From: Planctomycetota bacterium | GTDB taxonomy: Bacteria; Planctomycetota; Planctomycetia; Pirellulales; Pirellulaceae | DNA: 64,000 nt | Assembly (NCBI GenBank): GCA_026692865.1 | Contig: JAPLNI010000053.1 | Span: 124,001 to 188,000, forward strand | Reading direction: 5' to 3' | Part shown: piece after piece, positions 27,901 through 35,041 of the stretch | Numbering within the stretch: the stretch's first letter is position 1 | Layout: each line of letters starts with the position of its first letter | Notes under the pieces: model-generated | Database searches by the model: none | What the model was told of the DNA's origin: nothing | What the model saw: the letters and a program-made list of their open reading frames with translations, nothing else | Translations under genes and position numbers: made by a program

Positions 27901-30900
27901 CGTTCGGCCAAATGAATCGCTTCAGCATACGCATTCTTCAGAGTCTGATCATTCGTTGTACGAGGCTTCACGCTCGGCATCGCAACTCGACGATAGGTCG
28001 TTCCGCTGGGATGGATCGCGAGAATGAACACATTGGGTTGATCTGCAACCAGCTCGGAATCAATCTCGATTAAACCTTTCTCGTCTGGACGCAGATTCGC
28101 AACCAGCAATGTGCCGCGCGAAAGGAATTCGTAGATCGCTTCGCCAGAATTATTTAGCCCTGAAAGATAGTTCTCCATTGATTTTTGAAGCACTTGTACG
28201 GAAGGTGCAGGAGCCATTATCGCCGCGATCGCATCGCCAGCGGCCGCCAATTGCGATTCATTATTCGTAACAGAAAGCTCCCAAGGATTCTGGAGTACAC
28301 TCGGCTGCGGAAGCATGTTGCCGGGATATTTTTTCGCTAACTGACGTGCCAGAACGTATTGATACTCTTCGTCGAGCTTCATCGAATCGATGTAGAAACT
28401 TGGAGTTGGATTCAGCTTCGAAGAGTTGGGGGCAATTGGAACGGAAGTCAGCGACGAGACCAATGAAGGCGATTGATCAAAAGGCATCGCGACGATGTGG
28501 ACCCGAGTTGCCGCGTCTGCATTTTGAATTTGAATGGTTAGGTTATCGTTTACGATGCTGGCTTTAGAAACATGGACCGGGACATAGTGATCCTTCTCAA
28601 GTGCGGTGGAAGCACCAACCACTAAATCGCTCAGCAGTTTTTCTTGGGCCGCTCCGCCATGTCTAGATTCCACAATTCGGATGCGTATGCTTTGGCCGAT
28701 GAGATGATCGGTCAATTGGTATAGACCTGCTGGGAGTTTCTCGATCTTGATTACACCGTTTTGAACGGTGAGTGAGTCATTGCGAATCGAAGCGATGGTT
28801 CCATCGCGTGTTTCGGTGAGGGACAATCGTTGGGGATAGTTTTTTAACGCTTCACCCGTTTCCGGCCAAGCAACTTGAAGCGATTTGCCAACGATTCCAT
28901 GCATCGTCGATGGCCAATTTAAGAAAGGAGCATCTAAAACGAAATCACGTGTTGCGATTCCCTTTGCAGTGACTTGGATACTTTCTATACGAGGCAACTC
29001 ACCAAATTCAATGCGGCCGTTGGCATCTGTTGCGAGTCTTGTGCTCACGCGATTGCGAAGACCACGAAGCTTCAGTTCAATAGATACTGGTAGCTGCGAG
29101 AGTTTTTCTCCGTTGCGACCTAGAGCTTCTAGTGCAAAGCCCGATGCGACTTGAGTCAGGTAAAAGTCAGCGATCTGCGCGGTCGATGCTCGTGTGTTCA
29201 CCGTGGTTGTGTAGGAGCTGGACAAGTCTTGAAAGGTACCGAGGCTCAGGTTGCGCACTCGGCCTGTAAAAGTAAACGTCAACGTTCTTAGCCGTTGCGG
29301 GACGAAGAAATGAATGACACTTTCTAGCGTATCAGACAACTGTAGATCACTAAACGTTTGAGTTGTTTCAATTCCGTCTTGATCAGTAGCTCGCAGGGTG
29401 ACCTGTGGCTTTTCTAGACTTGCTATGGGAACTGGGGTTCCTTGAAGGAGCAACTGTGATCGCAGAACGAGTGCCGCCTTGGACCCGGCAAGCAATGATT
29501 GTGGGTCGACTAAGAAACCACCCTGAAGCGTGTATTCTTCCTTCAAATGCGTGAACGTTTCCAGCGAGGCGAAATCACCCTCGACCAGGAGAATTGAACG
29601 ACTTTGGGACTGCTCTGCAAAGGGGACGACGATTGCTCCATCTTTTGCGGTGGATGCAAACTCGCGTTCACCGACGATAAGTTTTGCGTTAGGTATTAAT
29701 GAACCTTGTTCATCGATGACACGAAAAAGATGTCCCGCGTCGCAGATCGTGTGGAGACTTCGAAGTTGACCTTTCTGTATAAGGACTCGGCTGCGTTGCC
29801 CACCTCCGAAAAGATCTACCACCCAAACGCCACGCCCTTCCATTTCAGGAAGTGCAATTGTTTCGCTATGCCGACGATCCGATGGCTGAGCGAACTCAAG
29901 GACTCGCTGCGAGTTGGCGACCAAGCCATCCAGGTCGACATCGGTCGAGATCTGTTTTTGCTGTGCAGTTAAAAGATTTCGAGTTTGAATCTGGTAAATC
30001 TTCATCGTTACTCGAGGAACGTTCTTAATCGAAACCGATAGCTTGACTGTGTCTTGAGGCGACCAGTATTTCGGATTAGTCCTCGCAAACCGCATCTCGA
30101 CGCGATCGCGAATCTCCTTCTGTTCGGCTGGACTCAGTTGCGCATAGAATGTCTTCGAATCACCAAGCCCATAGAGGAGCTTCGTTGATGCAAAGATAAG
30201 TTTCAGACAGTCACGATCAATGAATGGTGCGAAAATATCGGCGTTTGCATCGGATTGAAAGAAGTGCTCCAAGTACTCTTGGATCAATTGGCTATCATCG
30301 TTGATTGGTGCGAGCGTTGTGATAGCTGAGTAGTCTGTCGTTAGCGTCGCTATTACACGGTTTTGAGCGAGTTGCAGGAATTCACGATTGATGGTTGAAG
30401 ATTGCCGTGGAAGTCTCAAGTATTCCAGGAATCTTTGGCGATCGTAGGTTCCTTCTGATGCATCGAATAGCAATCGCTGAAATAGCACGTGAGCTTTGAG
30501 GCTCGCTTGTGAATCGGGAAGTTTTGCAACAAACGCTTGAAGCTCTTCCAGGTGAGCTCGCTGAGACTTTTTATCTGCAAGCGAAATATCTTCGATAGGA
30601 CGAATACGTCTTAAACGAGCTTGAACAAAACTATCCGATTCGATTAGCTTGGGAAGGAGCTTGAGCAGTTGGTCCAGCTGATCGCGTGAGAGTAGCTGAT
30701 GCACCGGGGCCCAACCAAACCCTCGCGTATCGGGAAGTTTCAATTCCTTGGCGATCGTATCGACCGTATCTGGCAAATCAGGGCGATTCAGACGACTAAT
30801 CCAACTACGAAAGTCAGGTTGGAACTGAATTTTCTGAAGAGCTTCCCCCAGAACAATATCTTCGATCTGCTCTAAGCGATTGTTGGTTGTGACGGCTTCT

Positions 30901-31373
30901 TGGAATCGAGCGGCCCAGTCAATCAGTGCGGGATCCAATTTTGTTGCGAGTTGTGCCGCTTCGTTTGGATTCGGTCGATCGTGATAGATATTGAGCCCAA
31001 GATTCTGCTTTAGATAATTGAGAGTCGCTTCGGGCGATGTTGGGTTGTAGTTGAGTAACATTTGACGCATTTGCATTCGACGAGCGTTTTCGGTGAGCCC
31101 AAACTTCGAGATCCAAGCGTCTAGGATCGACTGTGATACGGCGAGTTTGCCTGTGGTCTGATTGTGTAAGCATGAGTAAAGATAAAAATCTTCCGTTCCG
31201 GGAATAAGTTTCGCGAGCTCCGCGTCACGATTCGAAGCGAGTGCGAAATCCTCCACAAAGCCTATTTCTTCGGCACTCGCTTTTTGACACTGAGAGACGA
31301 AACATGTTGTTTTGGAGAGTGTCAACAGGATCGCTATCGAAGCCGTGAGCCAAGGCTTTGCTGATCGAAACAT
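24909..31373 (-). CDS. 2154-residue secreted protein with macroglobulin-like beta-sandwich domains, function unknown
   Basis: GAGGT lies 7 nt upstream of the ATG, and a signal peptide ends near residue 35 (KASAEE). Region 40-430 is alpha-helical. From about 440 a stretch YWSPQDTVKLSVSIKNVP and VTMKIYQI resembles macroglobulin (MG2-type) domains of bacterial alpha-2-macroglobulins, and beta-sandwich or carboxypeptidase-regulatory-like segments continue to about 950. A charged low-complexity linker lies near 1370-1430, followed by helical repeats and a C-terminal beta domain (about 1990-2154) containing YKDGYTDLRGKFDYAS. I see no CxEQ thioester motif, so it would not be a classical protease trap. 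It is probably periplasmic or surface-exposed and stands alone. Identity beyond 'A2M-like, planctomycete-type' is not supported. Confidence 0.75.
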   Translation of the reverse strand: MFRSAKPWLTASIAILLTLSKTTCFVSQCQKASAEEIGFVEDFALASNRDAELAKLIPGTEDFYLYSCLHNQTTGKLAVSQSILDAWISKFGLTENARRMQMRQMLLNYNPTSPEATLNYLKQNLGLNIYHDRPNPNEAAQLATKLDPALIDWAARFQEAVTTNNRLEQIEDIVLGEALQKIQFQPDFRSWISRLNRPDLPDTVDTIAKELKLPDTRGFGWAPVHQLLSRDQLDQLLKLLPKLIESDSFVQARLRRIRPIEDISLADKKSQRAHLEELQAFVAKLPDSQASLKAHVLFQRLLFDASEGTYDRQRFLEYLRLPRQSSTINREFLQLAQNRVIATLTTDYSAITTLAPINDDSQLIQEYLEHFFQSDANADIFAPFIDRDCLKLIFASTKLLYGLGDSKTFYAQLSPAEQKEIRDRVEMRFARTNPKYWSPQDTVKLSVSIKNVPRVTMKIYQIQTRNLLTAQQKQISTDVDLDGLVANSQRVLEFAQPSDRRHSETIALPEMEGRGVWVVDLFGGGQRSRVLIQKGQLRSLHTICDAGHLFRVIDEQGSLIPNAKLIVGEREFASTAKDGAIVVPFAEQSQSRSILLVEGDFASLETFTHLKEEYTLQGGFLVDPQSLLAGSKAALVLRSQLLLQGTPVPIASLEKPQVTLRATDQDGIETTQTFSDLQLSDTLESVIHFFVPQRLRTLTFTFTGRVRNLSLGTFQDLSSSYTTTVNTRASTAQIADFYLTQVASGFALEALGRNGEKLSQLPVSIELKLRGLRNRVSTRLATDANGRIEFGELPRIESIQVTAKGIATRDFVLDAPFLNWPSTMHGIVGKSLQVAWPETGEALKNYPQRLSLTETRDGTIASIRNDSLTVQNGVIKIEKLPAGLYQLTDHLIGQSIRIRIVESRHGGAAQEKLLSDLVVGASTALEKDHYVPVHVSKASIVNDNLTIQIQNADAATRVHIVAMPFDQSPSLVSSLTSVPIAPNSSKLNPTPSFYIDSMKLDEEYQYVLARQLAKKYPGNMLPQPSVLQNPWELSVTNNESQLAAAGDAIAAIMAPAPSVQVLQKSMENYLSGLNNSGEAIYEFLSRGTLLVANLRPDEKGLIEIDSELVADQPNVFILAIHPSGTTYRRVAMPSVKPRTTNDQTLKNAYAEAIHLAERQVVRILRTGDPSVDLGEATSSRVKLFTNWADAYGLMSTLLKGDAELEKFRPLTNWSKLNEMEKHVQYGLLASHEMHLFLSVHDADYFNRFVKPTLTVKYAKQLVDDVLLNRDLLPYTTPSRLALLNAAERALLGRNLVSQFGSNQRWLSDSLRVTDEQQDPRSRYARFETALLGGLLGDHDRGSVGWGIQNGESFGFALPAAPSSGAEAASTLDIDSNSLRDPAISNRSLSMDRLGRSSNLKLRDRKDAERSKKQDKANYPEKSSSLSDGNITQLFSRRELAEAESIPFYQSLEKTRKWAECQFFRIALENQRGSLIIPNAYWIDYLKHSKDGTPFLSTNLTDAAYSTTDALMALAVLQLPLDGKSCELSVEDGRILVKQPTEALAYIQKIEPIEPAKDSVPLLIGQDLYLVQPSDSGLPRPIVSKSLLVNVAYRASVVVTNPTATLQRVQVLTQVPQGAIALSNGKPVRSTPIDIAPYSSQQIAYEFYFPQPGAFQHYGAQVSNTEGFLAASVSKSWNVLAVPDEIDQTTWSYVAAWGTEEQVMEFLEIANLKQIDLSAIAWRMKSKSFFEATLTKLDSLGCFDTTLWSYSVVHNDRPRLRELIESMPQVFQIVGPFLDSPLFVSQPIESLQFEHYDFRPLVVARMHQLGSKRVILNDELASHYDSFMNLLAYQKSISADQSLGLVYYLLLQNRIEEAIVRFDTITREQTSLGIQYDYFAAYLNFYRGDFDSALMMANKYIDHPQLKWRDWFTQVRDQIQERNAIQIGERSETVSNEDWKKESQQRLLSGQRNNEQLQAAAKLPSLEILEEAGQYKLQHRNVNEVDVHYYLMDIELLFTRKPFVQNNDSRLNVIAPNRSEKLKLGSGDEVFALAIPDDLKNRNLVIEVVGGGLVRSTVVYNNALVVTLSTTMGQLQVTSQKDRQPLESTYVKVYAKHHDGSIRFYKDGYTDLRGKFDYASVSTIDADTAEKFSILVLHPEKGAAICEAQVPVPAP

Positions 31374-31536
31374 GAGATTTACCTCGGGAGAAGAGTTTTT
31401 AGTCGCTCGCGTGTTACGGCTGCTAGCCTGAGTTACGCTGAGAGTTCAATCGATAGACGGAGCGGCAAGCTAGCCAGTTCCAAGATAACACGTGATTGAA
31501 CCAAAATCTGGCCTGAACAACTTAGATTGCCTTACC

Positions 31537-31673
31537 TTTGGAGTGCTCCGGCTTGGCGGAGCTTTGGGGCGAGCGACGTCGATTCGTCTGCAACCACGTT
31601 GGTTTGTGGAGAGAGTGGTTAAATTGCCAGAGCGTCGCACAAGAAAAGCGTTGACAAGTCATCGCACTCCAAA
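31537..31673 (+). repeat. MITE-like 137-bp element, copy 1
   Basis: The element has perfect 10-bp terminal inverted repeats, TTTGGAGTGC at 31537-31546 and GCACTCCAAA at 31664-31673. Near the left end is a perfect hairpin GCTCCG-GCTTGG-CGGAGC. A second copy of the same length follows after one base. It encodes nothing convincing; the open frame running through both copies is a by-product of the 138-bp (46-codon) period. Confidence 0.8.
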
Positions 31674-31674
31674 A

Positions 31675-31811
31675 TTTGGATTGCTCCGGCTTGGCGAAGC
31701 TTTAAGGCGAGTGATGTCGTTTCGTCTGCGACCACGTGGGTTCGTGGAGTGAGTGGTTAAATTGCCAGAGTGTCGCATGAGAAAAGCGTTGACAAGTCAT
31801 CGCACTCCAAA
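31675..31811 (+). repeat. MITE-like 137-bp element, copy 2
   Basis: This is the tandem second copy, similar along its whole length to copy 1. The left terminus is slightly decayed (TTTGGATTGC) and the hairpin has one mismatch (GCGAAGC), while the right terminus GCACTCCAAA is intact. It ends 6 nt from the 3' end of mtnA. The more decayed hairpin suggests copy 1 is the better-preserved one. Confidence 0.8.
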
Positions 31812-31817
31812 TTGTTT

Positions 31818-32915
31818 CTATCGGTGCAGCATCTCTCGCACGTTCTGTTCGTTCACTGGTTCGATGATTCCTTTTTCGGTGATGATCGCAGTAATCAAAT
31901 CCGCAGGGGTGACATCGAAAGCTGGGTTATAGACAGCGACTCTTTCTGGAGCCGTTCTTTTGCCAAAAGCTTCCGTGATTTCCGATTCGTTGCGTCGCTC
32001 AATCGGGATTTCTGAGCCACTGACAAGCGAAAGATCAAACGTGCTACTCGGGGCTGCTACATAAAAAGGTACGTTATGGTACTTGGCAAGAATGGCTAAG
32101 CCGTAGGTGCCAATTTTATTAGCGGCATCACCACAAGCGGTTATGCGGTCTGCTCCGACAAACACGGCTTGTACGCGACCTTCTCTCATGACTTGGGCTG
32201 CCATCGAATCGCAAATTAGTGTGCAAGGAATCTCTCGCTGCATGAGTTCCCACGCGGTTAGTCTTGCTCCCTGGAGAAGTGGTCGCGTTTCATCGACAAA
32301 CACATGGAAGTGCTTGCCCTGGTCCTGCGCGGTGAGCATCGCTGAAAGAGCAGTCCCGTACTCAGATGTGGCAAGACCGCCCGTGTTGCAATGAGTCAGC
32401 ACACCTGAACGATCAGCAATTCGTTCTGCTCCAAATCGACCAATCGCGTGACACATTTGTTTGTCTTCTTCGTGAACTTCGATGGCTGCTGCGAGCAAGG
32501 TCTTGCCTACCAAAGCGGCATCCGCAGGCAATGAAAAATCAGCTATCGATTGGCTCATCCGGTTGAGAGCCCAGGAAAGATTCACTGCCGTGGGGCGTGA
32601 CGATCGCAAGTCTTCGATCTTGGTGTTCAGGAGCGATCTGGCGGCTTCGTCAAATACTTCCTGCTCAGATATCGACTCTTGAAAAGCTACAACCGCACCG
32701 TAAGCGGCCGCGATTCCGATCGCAGGAGCCCCACGAACGCGTAGTTGCACGATAGACTCTCGAATGATTGCAACGGAAACGCAATCAACCATTTCAATTT
32801 TTGCGGGGAGTTGCGTTTGATCGAGAAGTTTCAGTTTTCCTTGCCAATCTCCGGACCATTCAACGGATCGGAGTGTTTGCTGATGGTGGGGAGTGGGCAA
32901 AGAGGTCATAATCAT
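31818..32915 (-). CDS. mtnA: S-methyl-5-thioribose-1-phosphate isomerase
   Basis: 365 residues from ATG 32915 (ATG 32909, two codons on, is equally possible; the longer open frame is not needed). Family motifs: VRGAPAIGIAAAYG near residue 60, the catalytic-Cys segment LTHCNTGGLATSEYGTAL, and the catalytic Asp in GADRITACGDAANKIGTYG, then VPFYVAAPSSTFD. The enzyme converts methylthioribose-1-phosphate to methylthioribulose-1-phosphate in methionine salvage. The eIF2B-alpha-like paralogues lack this combination, so mtnA is favoured. No other methionine-salvage gene is adjacent. A MITE-like repeat abuts the 3' end. Confidence 0.92.
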   Translation of the reverse strand: MIMTSLPTPHHQQTLRSVEWSGDWQGKLKLLDQTQLPAKIEMVDCVSVAIIRESIVQLRVRGAPAIGIAAAYGAVVAFQESISEQEVFDEAARSLLNTKIEDLRSSRPTAVNLSWALNRMSQSIADFSLPADAALVGKTLLAAAIEVHEEDKQMCHAIGRFGAERIADRSGVLTHCNTGGLATSEYGTALSAMLTAQDQGKHFHVFVDETRPLLQGARLTAWELMQREIPCTLICDSMAAQVMREGRVQAVFVGADRITACGDAANKIGTYGLAILAKYHNVPFYVAAPSSTFDLSLVSGSEIPIERRNESEITEAFGKRTAPERVAVYNPAFDVTPADLITAIITEKGIIEPVNEQNVREMLHR

Positions 32916-33126
32916 GGAAGATAAAGTAGATGGATGAAGACTGAGTACGTAAAAACCAGCGGGGTGATAACACTTAGCGAAAGCAACTGTCACATTCATT
33001 AGCTCGACTATGGTAGCTTCGAATTTATGTTTTGCTAAGTATGCGATAAAGCGAGGCAGTGGCTGTCTGCTTAATACGCCTCGCGTCGCCGATCAACAAA
33101 GACTCGTTTGCAATTAAGATTTTGAA

Positions 33127-33999
33127 ATGCCTATGCCGCTTGAACGCGAAAAACCTAACGAAGGCGTCCAACAAGCGTTGGCTAGATTCCAGTCCGTCGA
33201 TCACTTATTAGTGCGACCCAAGCTCGCAGACATTAACGATGCGTTGAACGGTCCTGCCGGTCCGAGTGCCTCGCGGATCTCGCTGCTGGATTATCAAGAG
33301 CTAGAACAAAGGATCAAGAACTTTCCGGCAGATCCAATTCCGTACATGCAATTGGCAGAAATCTATGACCGCCAGCTTCGCTCCAAAGATACGATGCGTG
33401 TTCTTAACGCAGGCGTCCAGCATAATCCTGAGTATGAGCCACTGATCGTTTTTCGTGAGGAACTGGTCCTTGGTGCCGCTCAGCAATCGCTACAGGAAGC
33501 TTGGCGGGTTTTTCAACAAGAAGCGTCCGACGAACATGAGCTAGATTGGCAGCGAGCACAAACTAATCTCGCAAACGAGCAGATCGCGTTTTGCCAAGCT
33601 CGTTTCACAAGGCATCCGGAACAAAAAGAGCTGATGATCCCGTGGGCCGCAGCGCTTCGATCGCTTGGCCGAATTGAAGATGCGATGCAACTACTGAAGC
33701 AGTCCGTTGAGGTTCCCGAATTGCGGGCTCCCTCGGCACTTGAACTCGGTCAATGCTATGAACTATCGAGCCAGCCGCTCGAAGCATTTTCTGCTTATCG
33801 AACTGCAGCTCTTTTCCGCGATCCGCCGCCACCGATCAAGATCAAAACCGATGCGATTCGAATGGCCTTGCGATTGGCGGAGAGATTGAACATGATCGAC
33901 GCAGCCAAACGCTACGCAACTTTTCTCCTGGAATGCAATGTCGACGACCGGGCGGCAATCCAGCACCAACTGGAACGCCTACAAAGAAAATTGCTGTGA
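33127..33999 (+). CDS. TPR-containing cytosolic protein
   Basis: 290 residues, no signal peptide or membrane segment. Helical pairs compatible with tetratricopeptide repeats are visible at about 65-110 (PIPYMQLAEIYDRQLRSKDTMRVLNAGV) and about 170-250 (PWAAALRSLGRIEDAMQLLKQS, ALELGQCYELSSQPLEAFSAYRTAAL). TPR proteins mediate protein-protein contacts. It lies 77 nt upstream of the WXG100-like gene on the same strand, and the two could be functionally linked, for example as chaperone or scaffold and secreted partner. That is inference. A GCAA-tetraloop hairpin sits between them. Confidence 0.72.
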   Translation: MPMPLEREKPNEGVQQALARFQSVDHLLVRPKLADINDALNGPAGPSASRISLLDYQELEQRIKNFPADPIPYMQLAEIYDRQLRSKDTMRVLNAGVQHNPEYEPLIVFREELVLGAAQQSLQEAWRVFQQEASDEHELDWQRAQTNLANEQIAFCQARFTRHPEQKELMIPWAAALRSLGRIEDAMQLLKQSVEVPELRAPSALELGQCYELSSQPLEAFSAYRTAALFRDPPPPIKIKTDAIRMALRLAERLNMIDAAKRYATFLLECNVDDRAAIQHQLERLQRKLL

Positions 34000-34009
34000 A
34001 AAAGAAGTA

Positions 34010-34029
34010 ATCGCTTAGCAATAAGCGAT
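34010..34029 (+). terminator. Hairpin with GCAA tetraloop between the TPR and WXG100-like genes
   Basis: A perfect 8-bp stem, ATCGCTTA / TAAGCGAT, is closed by a GCAA (GNRA-type) tetraloop and starts 11 nt after the TPR stop codon. No T-run follows, so it may be a factor-independent-like terminator without U-tract, an mRNA 3' stabiliser, or a leader hairpin for the next gene. Confidence 0.45.
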
Positions 34030-34076
34030 AAGTTAATAGGCTATAAATCCTGACACCTGACACCTAATTACCACCC

Positions 34077-34349
34077 ATGTCCCAAGCTATCGTTGATCCG
34101 GAACAGTTGCGTCAATTTGCGATGATGCTGAAGCGCTTCAATGAAACTCTCGGGAGCGCTTCGGGTATGTTGCGACAAGAGATGGAGCGACTCGCAAGCA
34201 CTTGGCGAGACCAAGAGCACCAGAAGTTTAGTCTTGAGTTTGAAGACCAAATTAAACAACTAGGACGCTTGGTAGAAGCGAGTCAGCGGCACATTCCCTA
34301 CCTCATTAAAAAAGCCGAATTGATTGAGGAGTATCAAAAACGTGGCTGA
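34077..34349 (+). CDS. WXG100-like small helical protein (possible type VII secretion substrate)
   Basis: 90 residues, the size of the ESAT-6/WXG100 family, almost entirely alpha-helical with a helix-turn-helix hairpin pattern. The turn contains STWRDQEHQKF (Trp near 43). WXG100 proteins have Trp-X-Gly here, so this is W-R-D, a known relaxed form in planctomycete members. It is followed by the second amphipathic helix. Such proteins form dimers and are exported by FtsK/EssC-type ATPases. No such ATPase is in the window. The next gene starts by GTG 8 nt before this gene's end, suggesting coupled expression of an interacting pair. Confidence 0.7.
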   Translation: MSQAIVDPEQLRQFAMMLKRFNETLGSASGMLRQEMERLASTWRDQEHQKFSLEFEDQIKQLGRLVEASQRHIPYLIKKAELIEEYQKRG

Positions 34350-34821
34350 TTCGGCTGATATTCGCGATGTAGATGCACTGAAGGAATTTGAATCGTTTCT
34401 TGGACGCTTCAAAGATGCCATGACAAATCGCAACGATGAAGTTCGTACCGAGTATGCGAGAGTTACTGCATGGGTCAACGCGGACGCTCCAGCTTACTGG
34501 AAGCACGAAACCAGCAAGGCTGAGCAGCGATTTTCGGAAGCACGAATGGCACTCGCATTGTGCCGCGCGAAGGTTCGGGAAGAAGATCATGAAGCATGTA
34601 CTGACCAGCAGAGACAATTAGACATTTGGAAGCGTAGATTGGAACTGTGCCAGCTTCGAAACAAACAGTTGCACCTCGTTCAGCAGGAATGGGAGCAGTT
34701 TATTCAGGAGTCACGAAACGCGATCTCTGGCGGCGTTGATTTAACCGATACTGAGATCGGACAAGCGAGAGCTGAGTTGCAAAAAACGATTGATATTCTG
34801 GATCGCTATACCGGTTTGTAG
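34342..34821 (+). CDS. Coiled-coil protein coupled to the WXG100-like gene
   Basis: 159 residues from GTG 34342, chosen because GAGGAG lies 10 nt upstream and it overlaps the previous gene by 8 nt. An earlier TTG at 34324 is the alternative. The protein is highly charged and helical throughout (KAEQRFSEARMALALCRAKV, RQLDIWKRRLELCQLRNKQL), without signal peptide or membrane segments. I do not recognise a domain. Overlap with the WXG100-like gene suggests a structural partner, as ESX-type substrates usually act as heterodimers. LXG-like or chaperone roles are possible but unsupported. Confidence 0.65.
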   Translation: MADSADIRDVDALKEFESFLGRFKDAMTNRNDEVRTEYARVTAWVNADAPAYWKHETSKAEQRFSEARMALALCRAKVREEDHEACTDQQRQLDIWKRRLELCQLRNKQLHLVQQEWEQFIQESRNAISGGVDLTDTEIGQARAELQKTIDILDRYTGL

Positions 34822-34905
34822 AGGGCAGATTACAGAGCCTTTGCACTTTAATTCAAGTAAATCAACTTCAAAAATCGCGATCGCGCTCAATTAGGTAATA
34901 GGAAT

Positions 34906-34943
34906 CGAGTACGAGTACCGCCGATGGCTGAGTACGAGTACGA
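34906..34943 (+). repeat. GAGTAC-rich intergenic repeat, copy 2
   Basis: This is the second copy of the unit at 8079-8120: CGAGTACGAGTACCG, spacer CCGATGGC, then TGAGTACGAGTACGA. The outer halves are nearly identical to copy 1 and the spacer differs. Both lie downstream of plus-strand genes and upstream of a convergent gene. Confidence 0.6.
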
Positions 34944-35041
34944 AAAGCTGGGACTGGGAATTAAATAATGAATCGAATGGCGGCGATCCTCGAGGACTGG
35001 CCGTTATCTTGGCCGTCTATTTACGTTAAAGCGTCAGCTGG

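Noticed and set aside
24909-31373. Classical alpha-2-macroglobulin protease trap
   Set aside because: No CxEQ thioester motif was found, and the helical first 400 residues do not fit; only an MG-like resemblance is claimed.
31492-31752. 86-codon plus-strand open frame
   Set aside because: It runs through the tandem repeat copies, whose 138-bp period keeps the frame open; repeated peptide text is a by-product.
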